Made by a program: the position numbers and the translations under genes. Positions 1 to 14,200 of a stretch of DNA of 64,000 bases are shown in pieces. Positions within the stretch are counted from its first letter, which is position 1. Each line of letters starts with the position of its first letter. The stretch covers positions 15,518,246 to 15,582,245 of the forward strand of contig JACDQD010000006.1 of assembly GCA_019843655.1 (NCBI GenBank), written 5' to 3'. This DNA is from Lethocerus indicus (lineage: Eukaryota; Arthropoda; Insecta; Hemiptera; Belostomatidae). The notes below the pieces were generated by a model. That model did not search any database and was not told the DNA's origin. It worked only from the letters and a program-made list of their open reading frames with translations.

Positions 1-3000
1 AGAAACATGACTGTGGCATAGTTTGTAACTCATTTCCGCCGCTATTTATAGCAACACTGCGGCAGGAAATATTCAGTTACTGTGCAATAGAATCGGGGCG
101 CAAACATTTGTTTTTCATTAAACAGTCTTGTATTTTGGCAAAATGTCTTATCTTCGGTCAAATCTCCCGTCTGGTGTAAATATTATAAATAATGCGAGGC
201 AGACCCCGCAAATAACTATGTTACGTAATGTAATAAGCGTGAGTTATTAACCACTTCTTCGTTAATGTAAATCGAAAATAAGGCTTTCAGGAGAAAATAG
301 CTGCCTATGAACATTAGAGAAGTACAACTGAAAACGGGAGGCTTATTGCGGGAACTTTATGACTGGTACAGGTATTTCATTGTAGAGAGTCGTAATATAA
401 CATTTTAAATCCAAGAGAAATTACGCAGAGGGTTCATTTAGCAAGCGCAAAGGCTATTTAATTACAAATTTTAATTTGTTATTCCTGTACAATCACGCAG
501 AATTTAAAATAAATCATATTTTTAATATAGTTACTGACAGCTCCGCCAGTGCGCGGAATATAATTAGAAATCAATTTTTCGATGTCCAAATTAATGGAAA
601 CCGTTTAAATTTAAACCTTGTACGTACTTATGAAAAATCTATTTCGAATGACATTTAAGGCCACATAAACTACATAATGTTTTTATATTTTTAGGGAGAT
701 ATACTATCAACATAGATATTCTTCTATGTTTATATACCAGTTAATAGGTTTCGTACTGTTATCTGCGGCATACTAGTATGCCTGCTGTCGTCAGGCGTTT
801 GACTTCATCGAAAAAGGTTTAGCACAGGGCCAAAGAAAAGGTCGATGAGAAAATTCACACGGGCGATAAAAGACTAGGATAATTCGTAATTGATAACTAG
901 ACCAATTTAATTTCGTAAAAAGTTAAAACACGTCACGGAACCATAGCTCAATGTCTCTCGTAACGTCCAGTAACTTAAAGAGTAACCGTAAAGACCACTG
1001 CGATACTGCGTTCGGCCCACGTTTGAATTTTCACTTATTCCTGCCACTAAATATGTGTCACGAATGTTTTCCCTCATATAAACAGTCCTATAATTCCCCA
1101 TGACAATTAAAATCGGTTAATTAGTGCGGTTAACACTCACTTTTCGTACCTTTTTTTGAGTGCCAATTACCCATCTTGCCGCCGGGCAAATATCTGGAAA
1201 AAACCCAAGTTCGGGAACCGCTCGTTTCAAATTACCATTTCGGGACGTTGCACTAAGTTAACAGTCGAGCGAAGGGAATGGAGGGAGGAAGTGGAATTGA
1301 AAGCACCGCCAGGTGGAAAGCAGCTCCGAGGGCAGCTGTCCCCGCTAACGTACACTTCGAATACACTGAATGTATGATGCCAATAAAACAGGAATGGATT
1401 CCTTCATTTTGAAATTTCGAAACGTTCCGCTCTTTGAAATTATATCCTTACGAAAGTGCTGCAGGTCAGAGTTACTTATAGCATCAAAATGCACCCAAAA
1501 AACGTAAACGTCTATGTTCTCGCAAAAACTGTCTCCATTAGTAATATCGCCATTTGCCAAACCCAGCTGGACTCATTGTAACGATTGCCTACAAAATCCA
1601 TTTCGGAACTGAACGGTGTACAATGATTGAAAAAATGAAAATTCAAGGTTGAATAATGACGATAACTATGTTGAGGGGATGGGATTCAGTTGTCTTCACT
1701 ACATTTCTGTGCCTCGCTCGGTTAATGGGATGGGTTTTTAAATAGTAAATTCAAAAGGATTATGTCCGCCAAGAGAAACCTTACTAGACATTGCCCCTTG
1801 TAGAAAACCTAACTGAGGTGTATTTCAGGGCGCGTACCGAGAAATCAATTGCAATAGGACAAGCAGAAAACCAATTCAAAATAAAATAATTCTTCGATCT
1901 CCGCGAAAATATCCAACTCAGATTTATACTATCGAAGGACATGCACCTGACAATTCTAACCTAAAATAGCACGATGTATTAAGGTAAATTTACTTTATCA
2001 CGATAACCCGTATAAAAGTCCTACTATTAGATAAGAAATTCTGGAAATATTGTCATATTCAAGTTAGGTAAGTGTAGATAAATTAAAGCCTGACAAAATT
2101 TTCAGTAATAAGTTATATTTTTGGTTTCGGCAAATGGGAACCATTAAAACTGACGCAGCCCTCGTCGCAGAACGTAACCTGGCACCCCCGGTTTTGCAAT
2201 TTCTAACTGCCCCGGTTTATTTTCAGACCCAATTCTTTGTAATTATGTCAACGTGACTAATGTTCCATAGGAACTACAATATGTTATTAAAACGGTTTCC
2301 CTTACTAGTTTGAAATGATTATTAGTCCTTAATTCAATTTTACCACACCCCCTAAGTTTATCAGTTTAGTATAGCAATAATAGACTTTCAGACCGAAATA
2401 TTCACTGTTTCTAATCAAGTTCTATTCAGTACCTTAATAATAAACTGAAAATATTATTTCGCGTATCTGCTTACAATTTTGTTCATACCACTGCACTAAT
2501 CAAACCCTTAAACAAATCAAAATTGCACGACTGGTCCATAAATCCTAATCCAAGAGACATTCTATTTCTTAGAAGGCAGTATATTTTTTAATTAAAGAAG
2601 TTTCGACATGTTCCCAAAACTGACGAATGAGTAGTCTTTTCAGTCTACTCCGATTTTATACAAAAAATAAATGAGCTCGTTAATACCCACCATTACCCCG
2701 CAGCTTCTAAATATTAAATGAAACATTTATGCGTTAATATTTTATTCTTACAGTTGGAATAATAATACGTTTTAGCGAATAATAATAATAATACGCTTAG
2801 TTAATCCCAAGAGTTAAAAATACCTTAACAGAAATAAAAATTAGATTCGTCCACTCGAATTCTAAAATGAGAAACCGCGCACTATTTTAATACTGGATAA
2901 ATGAGGCGGGCGAAGAGGCAGCCATATAATAAATAGGAGCAGAACCGAACGAGAACAAATTCAAACGCGCGCGAAACGGAGGAATGCAAATAACAAGAGC

Positions 3001-4300
3001 GGAAGTATCGTAATGGAAGATAAACTAGACACGAAGTGCAGGGGCTTACTTTCAATGTGACTGACTAGGCGGGTTGAGCAAGAGTGCCGGCTTCGACGGT
3101 AGCGCACGAGTCAATACAACACTCCGTTAATCAAAACTCTGTTACATAACAAAAATCGACATTGCGTAACGGAAACGATCGGATAGTTCAAAGTCTATCT
3201 CGGAAAGGGGATTCGAAGCAGGAAAGAAACGTTCCGGTAGCCGGGGGAACGAGTGCGGGGCGTCACGTCACGTGGCGAGTGGGAGTGGTTGAGTCCACTG
3301 ATAAAGAGGGAGAAGGCTACGTACCCCGGGGATCCCTCGGTCAAGGCATGCCCACGTCTCTCTCTCTCTGTCTCTCTCACTTGACTCACACTAAACCGTA
3401 TTACTGAGACAGCCGTACACACTGAAGCCGGCACACACACCGCTGAGCACCACCGCTGGCAGACCACAGCCAGCCGTGACGTCACCCAGTCGGGTCGATA
3501 GGCGACCCTCCCTCTGGCGGCTGGCTACCCGCTACCCTCTATCGCACCCCTAGTATTGATATAACCCCACCCCTCACCCTTACGGCACATGTATATTCCC
3601 TTTGAAAGGCTGAAAGCAGCGCCCCTGGAGGGAACTTCCTGTTTTGCTTACCTTTCGAACAATTCCTTTGTAGGGACGATCGAGTGACTAACCCAATGAG
3701 AAAGTAACGCACCGTATAATATATTTTGTCGGTCCTCCCGAGGAGTAGGGCGTTTTAATACGCTCGCTTTATTTACAAAGCGACGGAATATAATATCAGC
3801 ACAAGACGTATTTCTTCGTACTAAGCGCACCTGATTAAACTGAACATTTAAATTAGTACTCTAGTACAGTTATTACTTTACATGGGCACTTGGTTTGCAT
3901 AGTCAACAAATAGATGTATGTACATAATTGATATAATGGTCAACCGTATCTGTTATACGGGTAACTATTTCAGTTGTAAAGTGGCTGTTGCTTCAATAAA
4001 CTGTATTCATTTTATATTTTCAATACATTTGAGAGTGCGTTTCACCATACCCATAGCTTCTTCTGTAACGTACTCGTACTTTGTCCCCCTACGAACAATA
4101 AAATCAACGTAGCTACCTAAATTCGAATCTCATATATTAGGGTCGACAAATTCTGGACGGAATAGATCCTAGTTTAACTTGCACGCAAACCTCGGATGGA
4201 ACTCTGAATTCGCCCGCGCACTCCCCCGCCTTCCTTTCATTTTCCCCTCACTTCGCATTACGACCGAGATTATTGGACGAGCCGCATTCTCTTTTTAGAA
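1..4300. other. CpG-rich intergenic DNA, no gene recognised
   Basis: No reading frame longer than about 95 codons is present and none resembles a known protein. CpG is frequent: about 25 in the first 660 bases by hand count, against about 3 in 600 bases around 7.0-7.6 kb. The change to CpG-poor DNA falls near 4.3-4.4 kb. A GC-rich patch at about 3.16-3.56 kb is listed separately. The short frames at 3162-3407 and 3195-3485 overlap on opposite strands in this patch and look like by-products of its base composition. Confidence 0.6.
3160..3560. promoter_or_regulatory. GC/CpG-rich patch with CRE and E-box motifs
   Basis: This is a local GC-rich, CpG-dense patch in AT-rich surroundings. It carries a perfect palindromic CRE (TGACGTCA) at 3477-3484 and a CACGTG E-box at 3269-3274 set in a run of CGTCAC half-sites. 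A CT-rich tract follows at about 3357-3379. Such a patch could be a promoter or enhancer for a gene to the left of the window, but no exon was recognised next to it. The motifs are seen directly; the regulatory role is inference. Confidence 0.3.
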
Positions 4301-6161
4301 ACCGGTCATGTCTGACCTAATATTGCATTAGAAGAACATTACGTTAGGTTACAATTATCAATATTCTTAATCAGTAATATATAATGTGTATATTTCACAA
4401 TATAATCACTTTTTATGTACTGCAGATCATTTTATCAGCATTAAATGTAACAAGTAAATTTCAATTCAATATTAAAATGCGACTATTAGTATTAACAGCT
4501 GATGTAGGTCATTTTACAGTTAATCATCCAAGTTAACCTGAACTAAAAATATACAAAATTGATTTTATAACGTTTCGCAGTTAGTATAGCGAAAAAATAA
4601 CTACCAGCTAATTTGGGCATTTGAAATGAAATGCATATTGTATAGAATTCTTCAGCTCTTATTTTTCTCGATTCGCAGTGAAAAAAATCCGTGCAGTTTC
4701 ATCCTGAAGCGCTGTTAGATTTGTTAACGTTTTATAATCAATCATTTTTTAATTCTGTAGCGATTTTTAAACGTACGTAATCAATAACAAAAATTCTGCA
4801 ATGTGATTCATTTTAGACCTAATTGAATCGGAAAATTGAATGTTAAATTTCAACTGGGGCATTTCTTAGGTTACCCTGAAGTTAACAACGCAACGTTCAT
4901 AATAAAGCAATAAGAGTTGTGATAATAAATCTGTAAATTTACTTACTATAATCCTTTTGTGGTATACTCAAAAAAGGAATATTGCTAATTATTAAAAGAA
5001 CTGTACACTCATAAACCGTTTATAATTCATTAGAAAAAAACAACTACCAACACAACAAGATGGTAGGCAGGTGTTCCAGTCCAACCCAACTGTAAACCAG
5101 CTTTAATCACTATATACTTTTGAGGGTTAAATTCCAACTTAATTTTGGATTCATTTTACTCTTAAATTTGAGAGCATATTAATTTACAATGCAGTAAGTA
5201 AAATGTTTGATCAGTTGGAAGCACTCTGGTTTCAATTCGTATCACACATACCACATTGAAGTAAAACTTATTCAAACATGAAAACTGTATCCTTCAGTCA
5301 ATTATTGAAAATACACTTAACTGCACATTTAAAAAATATTGACAGGAAATAATAGACTTATGATTTCAGTGATATAAAAATAAACTCCAAAAACAAACAA
5401 TGTTATTTTGTTACCAACAAACTCAAATTTGAATTGAGGGAAGTTCAATTAGATGGAGCCTTGAACCAACAAAGATTATTTTAGTACAAATCAGTTTACA
5501 TGTCTAGGCAAGAAAGTAACACAATTCAGATCACAATTATTGAGTAACTCATGTCTACAAAAATTAGTCGATGAATATCATTTTAAATATTTATTCCTTT
5601 TTGATTAGTGAAATCACACTGAACGAAAAAAATTACCTCCTTGGGGATGATATAACAAAATCATATCAGTATCAATGCAAACTAGAGAAATATATGTTAA
5701 TATATATTCTCATATATGAGTATATTAGCAGCAATAAAGGAACACCATTTCCATATTTAAATTGATAATATTTAACTGTTTCTTTATAAGAAATAACAGA
5801 AATTGATACAACTTTAAAAGTGGTATAAACAAAATAAGGCATTTATATAAGAAACCAAAATAAAGTCATAAATGTTATCCATTTAATTACTTAAGATTAT
5901 TTTTAGAAATAATTAATTGCTGAAACATAAACATATCTACATGACTATATCATAAGAGGTAACTTGTCTGAATAAGAAATTAATGAGCCTCAAGCACACT
6001 TCCAGAGCCTCTTTTTGTGCTTAATATATACTGCAATTTCATTTTGAAGAGCAAACCACCTTCAACAAATGTTTTTTATACAACTAATAATATTCACATA
6101 ATTATAATCATACCAAATCAGTATGTACACTTTATATCAATATTTGCAAGTTATTTACAAC

Positions 6162-6163
<2 letters not shown>

Positions 6164-6213
<50 letters not shown>
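6164..6213. repeat. (AT)n microsatellite
   Basis: About 50 bp of uninterrupted AT dinucleotide repeat in the CpG-poor stretch downstream of IRS. Confidence 0.95.
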
Positions 6214-6214
<1 letters not shown>

Positions 6215-8321
6215 AATTTACGTAACTATAGGATATAACAAAGAAAGGTCATACAAGTTATGACAGGTGGCATAAGAAAACATATTTTATTATGCTCACA
6301 TTTATACCTGTTTTTATATTCCTGCATAAACTTTAAAAAGGATTAAACTCTTGATAATAATGATTTAGCCCAAGTTCAAAAAACAGAGTAAATCAACTAT
6401 TTAAATTATAAATGTACAATATTATGCTTCCTCTACTTTAACTGCGTACACACCTTGCAGTTAACTCTCTTAAGACAAAAATTCCCAGAGGTATCAAAGA
6501 ACTACAAGCAGGTTTACACTAATATATTTTGAATTATGAGCTATATAATAGCATGTCTTACACCTTTATAAAAGAGGATAATGGGCATTAATGTCCAAAA
6601 AAATACAAGTAATCAAAATGCACATAAAACAAGGAAACTCTTGTGATGTGTGAAAAGCAAATTAACTAGTCTTGTGACATAGTTCCCGTATTGGAATATT
6701 TGGCAGTTGCATGTAAAACCTTGGTAACAATAATTTCAACTGTTTAAATATTACAAAATACTTTTACTTATTGGTAAACTGAACACATACACAAAGAACA
6801 GACCTTCAACAATCCAATTGTGTCCAGTGTCAGTATTATATTCCACTAAATAATTTCATGCCAGATAAATATGTTCCTTTTTTGTCCCTTCTGTACAGTC
6901 ATATGCCTACACCACAGACACTTTTAGTGTTTATGGTTAGATTAATTTAAGTACATATAGCTCTTAACTGAAGGCCCATTTGTTTATAATATTAGGTTAA
7001 CCTAAGAATATATCATTTACATCCCCAATAGCAATTCTATTAATATCGGACATTTCAGTGAAGAATGTGACTGTTGATGAGCATATTGTTTGGGAACAAT
7101 GTGATTATAATCTGTATCTGAAGACAGAATACTGATTCAGTTTGCTACTTAGGCAAAATTATTTGCTAAAAAAACAAAATAAATTGCTTTTACATTACTT
7201 ATTACAACCTTTGTATGAAATTCTCTTAATCTAAAACAAACTTATTCCAGTACTGGTTACAATTTATTTAAATTAAATAGATTAAATACCAGTGAACCGG
7301 GAACTTTTAATGCCATAACTAAGGACTAGATCTAATATTTGGTCTATTATAAAATTACAACCGAGTGCAATAATCTAGTGACAAAGTTACAATGATAATG
7401 GAAAACTACACACAAAATATGTAGCACAGTTGTTCCTAACATTTGTTTTAAAAGAAGCAGTCACACCTGGTTCACTACATTCCTAAAAACCTTATGACCC
7501 TCCTTTTAAATTTAATCTTCATTTAAAATAAATTTTAATGGTCTTACAAAAATAGTTTAAAAGCTTTGATAAAGATTATCATGTTTTTTAATCATTTAAA
7601 ATTTATTATAATTCTTCAACAAGCTAATTATTTTTTTCTTGTGCTCTTCTTTTATCAAGGCATTCTATAAGCTAATACCTTTAACAAACAGAACACTTAA
7701 ATTTGCTAATTTTTACCAAAATATTACACTTTTAAAGTGTTACTAATCTGTGAATAAAAGTGAACTTAAACATTAAATGTTTAATAAATGTAGACTCTGC
7801 TAAATTTATAACAGTATATTTTTAAATTTAAATAAATATGGGCCTTCATAACATTACTCCGGAATGTTTTGCACCTTACAAAGTCCTTTTTACAAAAATA
7901 AAGCTCATATTATTAATAAATGTCTTTTAAACTTATCATAGTAAGGTTCATATTTTTTTACAAGAAATTTTTTAATTTAATGTTAACAACGGATAATTTA
8001 ACATAATTTCCTAGCATAATTACTTAAATAACATAAGCAAAGGGACAAACACAATAAACAGCTAATGCATAGAGAAAATTTATCCTTGACTGACCTATGA
8101 TAAAGAGGATACAATACAAGGATATGATAGAAAACTTTTGAAACAAATTATTGAATTGTCTTGCTTCTAATCAATATGATGGATGAAAACATTTATAAAA
8201 AAGAGCACTTAAATTGTTCAAAATTATTAATTAAAATATTAATGTTGTTACACATTTAAAATTAAAAATGGTTAACAATTAATTCAATAAAAGTATATTA
8301 TACCCTTGTATTTTATCTAAA

Positions 8322-8410
8322 GCTGTGGTTCAGTACCATAGGACCAGGCAGGGGTGACTTCTCACAATGCCAGGATAACCACTATTCAACACTGAGCGCC
8401 AGCTCTTTAG
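8322..8410 (-). mobile_element. SINE-like fragment
   Basis: On the minus strand this GC-richer island begins with an AGCTGGCGCTCAGTG-like head resembling a tRNA box A. It shares short blocks with other islands here: caatgccaggat (8365-8376) against caatgcccaggat (15983-15995), and the stretch 8377-8404 against 33378-33404 with scattered mismatches. It lacks a clear box B or tail. A degenerate tRNA-derived SINE copy is the best guess. Confidence 0.35.
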
Positions 8411-11234
8411 TTAATTACAGTATTAAAATAAAATAACAATACCCTCTGCAATAAAATTCTTGCAATGTTCAAGATTTGACAGACTGGACCTAATCAGCAT
8501 GTGTTATAACAGCATGAACTCATGATTAAAATGCTATATCATTAAAAATACGTTTCCTTTTGCACAAAATTAGAATACAAAATATTACGGCAAAACATCA
8601 ACATGAAAATAAAGTTATAAATAAAAAAGCACTTTCACATCCACATTACAAATATTTTGAGGAAAAATTTTAAATCTTAAATAATAATTTTTTACATATG
8701 TAACGTTTCATACCATTTAATTCCAATGAATCATAAAATGAATACAATATAATATTAATCTTATTAAAAAATTGAAAATAAAATAAAAACATTGAAATCA
8801 TAAATTTTAGAATAAGAATAAATTTATGGTTGAAATTATATAGTTCAAAATTCAAGTACAAAAAACTATAAATGTTGATAATAATAAAATTGAATGTTAT
8901 TTAAAAATTATATTTTTATATTTATATTGGTAATATCTTTCATATTAATTTAACTAATAAACCTCATTTATTCCAATCATTAGTGTGCGTTCACAAGTAT
9001 TATGTTAATACATATATAATATACCTGAAAACATATTTTTTAAATTATAATGATTTAATTAGGCAGAGGTAATGATTAGGTCCAGACAAAATCCAAACTA
9101 ATTGCAGCATTGACAATCAGAACACCCCTTGACAAGGATAAATAACTATATTGAACTGACTATTTAATAACACAGTTAATATGGTAATTAAGTTTAATAG
9201 CAGAACATGCTATCAAATTGAATGCATGGCCCTAATTATTTGTTGCCTACCGATTTGATGCCTAATTTAATAAATTTTCAATAAATAACGACATAAGAAA
9301 TACTTATTCTAATCTAAGTAAATACTATATTTCCTTGAAGGAGTTTAAAAATATCATTGAAGAACTGATGACTTATAATATATACACACAAATACAAAAT
9401 CAGGAACTATATTCATTGGCATAAACTTAATATTCTTTAACTATTTATTTTAGTTAATTTTTTATCTCTCAAATAACTGGGTGACTGCTATACTTTTTCA
9501 AAGGCAAGCAAAAAATGCTGTGAATTATCAAAAATATATTTACCTGATATCTGTTTATTGATACTACAGAGAAGTTCTATAAAAATGTTTGAAGAAGCAA
9601 ATAGGTATTAAGAGAGTAACAATCATTTGTCTATAACAGACATTACTTCATGAGCAAAATTTAATCATTATAATATTAGGTTAATAAATTATAAGAATAT
9701 GCAAAGAAATTTAACCAAAATGTCAAAGCACTCAGGGATACTTTTAAAGCTAGTAAAATAGTATGTGTGCATATATGTAACTTAAATCTACATTCCTAAA
9801 GCAGACTTTACCTTAATTTGATAACATATTCAATACACACAAATTAACAAGAAAATATTTACAGATCATAATTATTTCCTTGATTTACAACCCACAAATT
9901 TAACAATTATAACATATTACTAATAAGTCTTCCCTATAGATAAAATCATTTCATAGGAGGAAATTTGATAAGCAACATGCTATTCAGTCGACAGAAGACC
10001 TATGGTAATAAAATATAAAGTATCATAACAGAACTGTATCTATTCAGAAATATTAAAGTTTAATTATCTTCTATTGATGCCACAGGACGTAATGTTGAAC
10101 ACTTCAGTTAATTGAGTTAAAAATATTGGGACTGAACACTGTTAAAATGGAATGAATAAAAATATTCTCAATACTCACTTTTAAAATAACTAATAAATTT
10201 TCAACAGTTTTATATTATTAAATTTCAAGCCCAACATTTTAAACCTACTTTCAGTAAAATGACAACCTTTAAATATTATAGATTATTTTAAAGTCTGAGC
10301 ATAACCTGAAGAAGTGAGAACACCTGAGAGGCAGTACAATCCCGAGCAGTTCGAATATTGTTATTTCCTAGAGATACCAACTAACAACAAGTAAATATCA
10401 GTCAAAATAATTTGAAAATTGTATGTATTAATGTCACTGAACATAACATTTTTTTTCATTCAGTAGCTTCAAGGAACTGAAAATGGCACCAAAACTAATT
10501 TAATATTTAAACAAATATTTGTCATTTGGACAGTCAACATTTGTACATATTGCAGATTTTGTACAATAGGCCTTGATATCCAGTAACATTTTCCAGGAAA
10601 AAACTGTCATTCACAATATTAATGGTCTTCTGAGAGACTGGCTATTCTCTACCAGAATACTGAAGTCAGATATTACTTAATAATATCCTAGCCAATTATT
10701 TAAAGAGGCTGCTTTCAAAAGAATTTACAAGCAGAGGTCACAGTGAACAGTGATACATTCCTCATTCCAAAACCCACTGATATGTTACACAAGGCCAATT
10801 CCTGTAATCTTGTCTATAATATACATCAGTACTCAGAATAGAATGTCATATAACAGTACAAGGATATGTAGTACACAAAATACTGTACACAAAATGGATG
10901 TACTATAAAAAAGGAAAACAACTTTGAACATCACCATAAGTGTACTTTCAAATTATTAGCACTGCACCGAACTGTCAGTATCAAAACCAATTAGACAGCA
11001 TGATCACTTATTTCAACAGGTAATAGTACTTAAAAAATTAAAAACATTTAACCATATTAAAAAATGTCACTATTTTCATTTATAAAATTCAATAAACTTA
11101 TATATGTGAATACTGTAAGTGGAAATATGTATTTCTATGATACATAATTTTAATAAGTGGGGAAAAAACAAAAAATTATATACTGTCTAATCAGTAATGA
11201 AAGGTGCTTGGCACATCACAGAGATACAAATTGT

Positions 11235-14200
11235 CTAATGTCTTAATTTTTGTGGTGCAGCACTTTTCTCAAAGTCTATTTTTGCATACGTGAAAGCAGA
11301 GGAATCTGGCATGATATTAGGGCTGGGTGTTGATGCAGATGAAGATTCTGTCAATGATGTTTGATTTTTTAGACCTCTATTTGATTCATCATTTTCTGAT
11401 CCACTCCTTTTCAAGTCAAGAGAAGCATAGTGTAACTCCTTATCTCTATGAAAATAGAATCAAATAAATACAAATTAAGTAAACATGAAGTTGTGTGGGT
11501 AGCAAGCATTCAATTTGCTGTAAAATTACTAACTTAAATGCCAAAGTAAAAGGCATTATTCAGTTGGTGCTGAACAGATATATTTTTAAAGGCTAAGGCT
11601 GTGCTTTTGTGATGTAATTCATTTGAAATTTTAAACCTTAGAAAAATGTATTGCTTTCAATATTCCACTGATGGATGCTTCATAAATGATTTTTTTATCT
11701 AGGTACAAACACTCTGTTGAATTATTATTGATCAAAACCAAGCTTAATTTAATTCTTAACCAATTAGGTTAAACACCTACTGTATGGATTTTTGTCTGCA
11801 TTGAGACTATAACCACAGTAGTCCCAATGATTCCAGATGCAGACTTTTAGTCACTGAGTCACCAAAGCCACATAAATGATTTATTTTACTTCTACAGCTT
11901 TCTTGGACTAAAGATAATATTTGTTTTCTTAAGTCATATAAGAGGCAGATATTTTACTGAATACACAAAATTAAACAGAAAATGGTTTTAAAACCAAGTT
12001 AAAAACACATTATTTGTATAAAGTAAATAAATGAAACAAAATTCTTACCCCATACTACTAACAGAAGATGCTCTTGAAACTGACTTGTTTTCACCTTTCA
12101 CAGTACTACTGTTCACTTCATCTTCACTTAGTCGTGAGGAGTCACTGCCAGACAATAAAGTGTCACTTTCACTATGAACTGAAGAACACTGTGCAGGAGG
12201 TACACTAATAATTGCAGGTGAACTTACAGTTAAACTTCCCAAACCAGTCAAGAGCTTCTCCATTGGTCTTAATTTAATAGGGTTCATTGAAGGAGCTGAA
12301 ATTTTTCGTGTTGGTTCTGCAGCTGTTGATACACGCTGCATTGGGATGTAATCACTTTCTTCAGCCCGATTTGGTTCAAAATTGACATAATTATCCATGG
12401 AATCTGAATTTTTAATCAATTCTGGTAGAGATTCATTTTCATTAGGAGTGTATGAAAGGCGAACAGTGCCACTAGTAGCGTCTACTGGACACTTCTCAGA
12501 TGACTCATATCCTCCAGGAGAATTCACAGGACTGTTTAAACTAAAAGCAAAGATAGCCCCTGTAGAACCTGTAGGAGTTATAAATCCACTGCCTGTCTCC
12601 TTACTTTCTCTCCTAATACTATTCTTCCTTGTCCTATTCCTTTCTAAGGTAGAGTGTGGGCTTGAATTGGGAGAATTAGTTGAGCCCAAAGGAAGAAATG
12701 AAGGAACTTTAGGTGGTGTCCCTGTTGAATGCTTCCTTCCAGCAACAGTAAAAATTAGACTTCCTGAATCTTTAGGATTAGACTGAATAGTTATTGGTTG
12801 AGAACTATATCTATTACGATCCTTTCTACTTCCCTTTCTTTCCTTTTTAATACTCATGTTTAAATAATTAGATTCACATTCAGTAACTTTTGACCCTTCC
12901 ATACATTTTTGCTTGGAATTTCCCAAATTCATTTCCACATAACCATCTGTATCTTTAGATGTAGGGTCCAATGTTGTGGGGTGTCCAACAACGACTTTAC
13001 TGTTGTTATTATCTTCCAATGCAGATGTCTTCCTTTTCAAGCTCATATCAAGATAATCATCTTTATTATTTCCTTTTGATGTTAAGAGGGTTTGTTTAAT
13101 AGGTGGAGATGAGAAGTTCTGAGGTCTCAAAGAATCATTTGAAACAAATGATTCCATTTTGATTTTTGTATTTTTGGCCAAAATCTGTTTTGCCTCAGTA
13201 TGTCCTGGTTTCATTTCAACATATGGTTCATCCAGAGGACATTTAGGGACAGATCTCAAAGGTGGGGAAACACCATGTAATTCGCCTTTTGATCCAGATG
13301 TCATGTCCATATATCCCGGTTCAGTTTCAGGCACCCTCCCTAATGGCGGGGATGGATACCCAGAAACTGGTGGAGATGACTTACTGAATGGACACTCAGG
13401 AATGGAGGGTTTTGGTGGAGATTTCCCCAAAAAGGCTGAAACAAGCCTGCTTGTTGTTTTTGGTGGTGATGGACCTAATGAAGGAGAAGCTCTTGATGAC
13501 ATCTCAACATAATTAATGTCTGATGGAGTATGACTACTTGAAGATTGAAAATGTGTAGAAAGACTGCTAGAAGGAACACTCAGCCTTTCAATACTTGACT
13601 GCTTTTTTCGATTTTTCTGTTTTCCTTTCTTGCTGAAGTCTATAACCATCATATCATCAGAAGGTTCTACTGATGAATGGCTAGAAGAAAGAAATTGTGG
13701 TGTAGTTTTTGTAAATGGAACTTGACCCAAGAATCTGACATGCGAACCTAATGAGAAGGCTCGAACACGTTCACAATCACTTTGAGATGACAGTTCAGGC
13801 CTGAAACATTACAAATAACTAATAATAAATTGAATACATATACGGAATTTTTCTCCAAGATTCAAATTAATATTTTAAGACAACTCTAACCCTCCAGAGT
13901 TTTGTCCAGAGTTGTGAAGAATCATAGTTCATACTGCCACAGAATTAGTTCCAAATTTAAAAATAGATATTTTTCTACAGCATAATTACCTAGTATTATT
14001 ATTAACAGGACGAGAACCAACTGAATAAGCACGTGCAGGTCTTTCGGCAGGAGTTATATCGTCATCAGGAGGGAAATATGTTGTTACTTTGTCCAATGTA
14101 AACTCGTTGAATTTCATTGCTTCGGTTGAAGGGGTGCCGGACGTTATAGAACAGCTAGATCCAGCTGATGTATCACCACTTTGGTAGCGATCTGCAAATA

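Larger units (their letters stand above)
4301..11234 (-). other. AT-rich, CpG-poor non-coding stretch downstream of IRS (possible long 3' UTR)
   Basis: About 6.9 kb lies between the IRS stop codon and the CpG-rich DNA to the left. No coding exon was recognised on either strand. The sequence is very AT-rich with many A/T runs and very few CpG, the same composition as the IRS introns. Because CpG depletion elsewhere in the window tracks transcribed blocks, this stretch may be transcribed as a long IRS 3' UTR or read-through tail. The many TTTATT (AATAAA on minus) sites do not single out one polyadenylation site. It contains an (AT)n tract and one SINE-like fragment, both listed separately. Confidence 0.4.

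Noticed and set aside
12397..12786. 129-codon plus-strand frame
   Set aside because: Lies antisense to the large IRS exon; it is a shadow of that coding sequence.
13159..13512. 117-codon plus-strand frame
   Set aside because: Also antisense to the large IRS exon, with no domain of its own.
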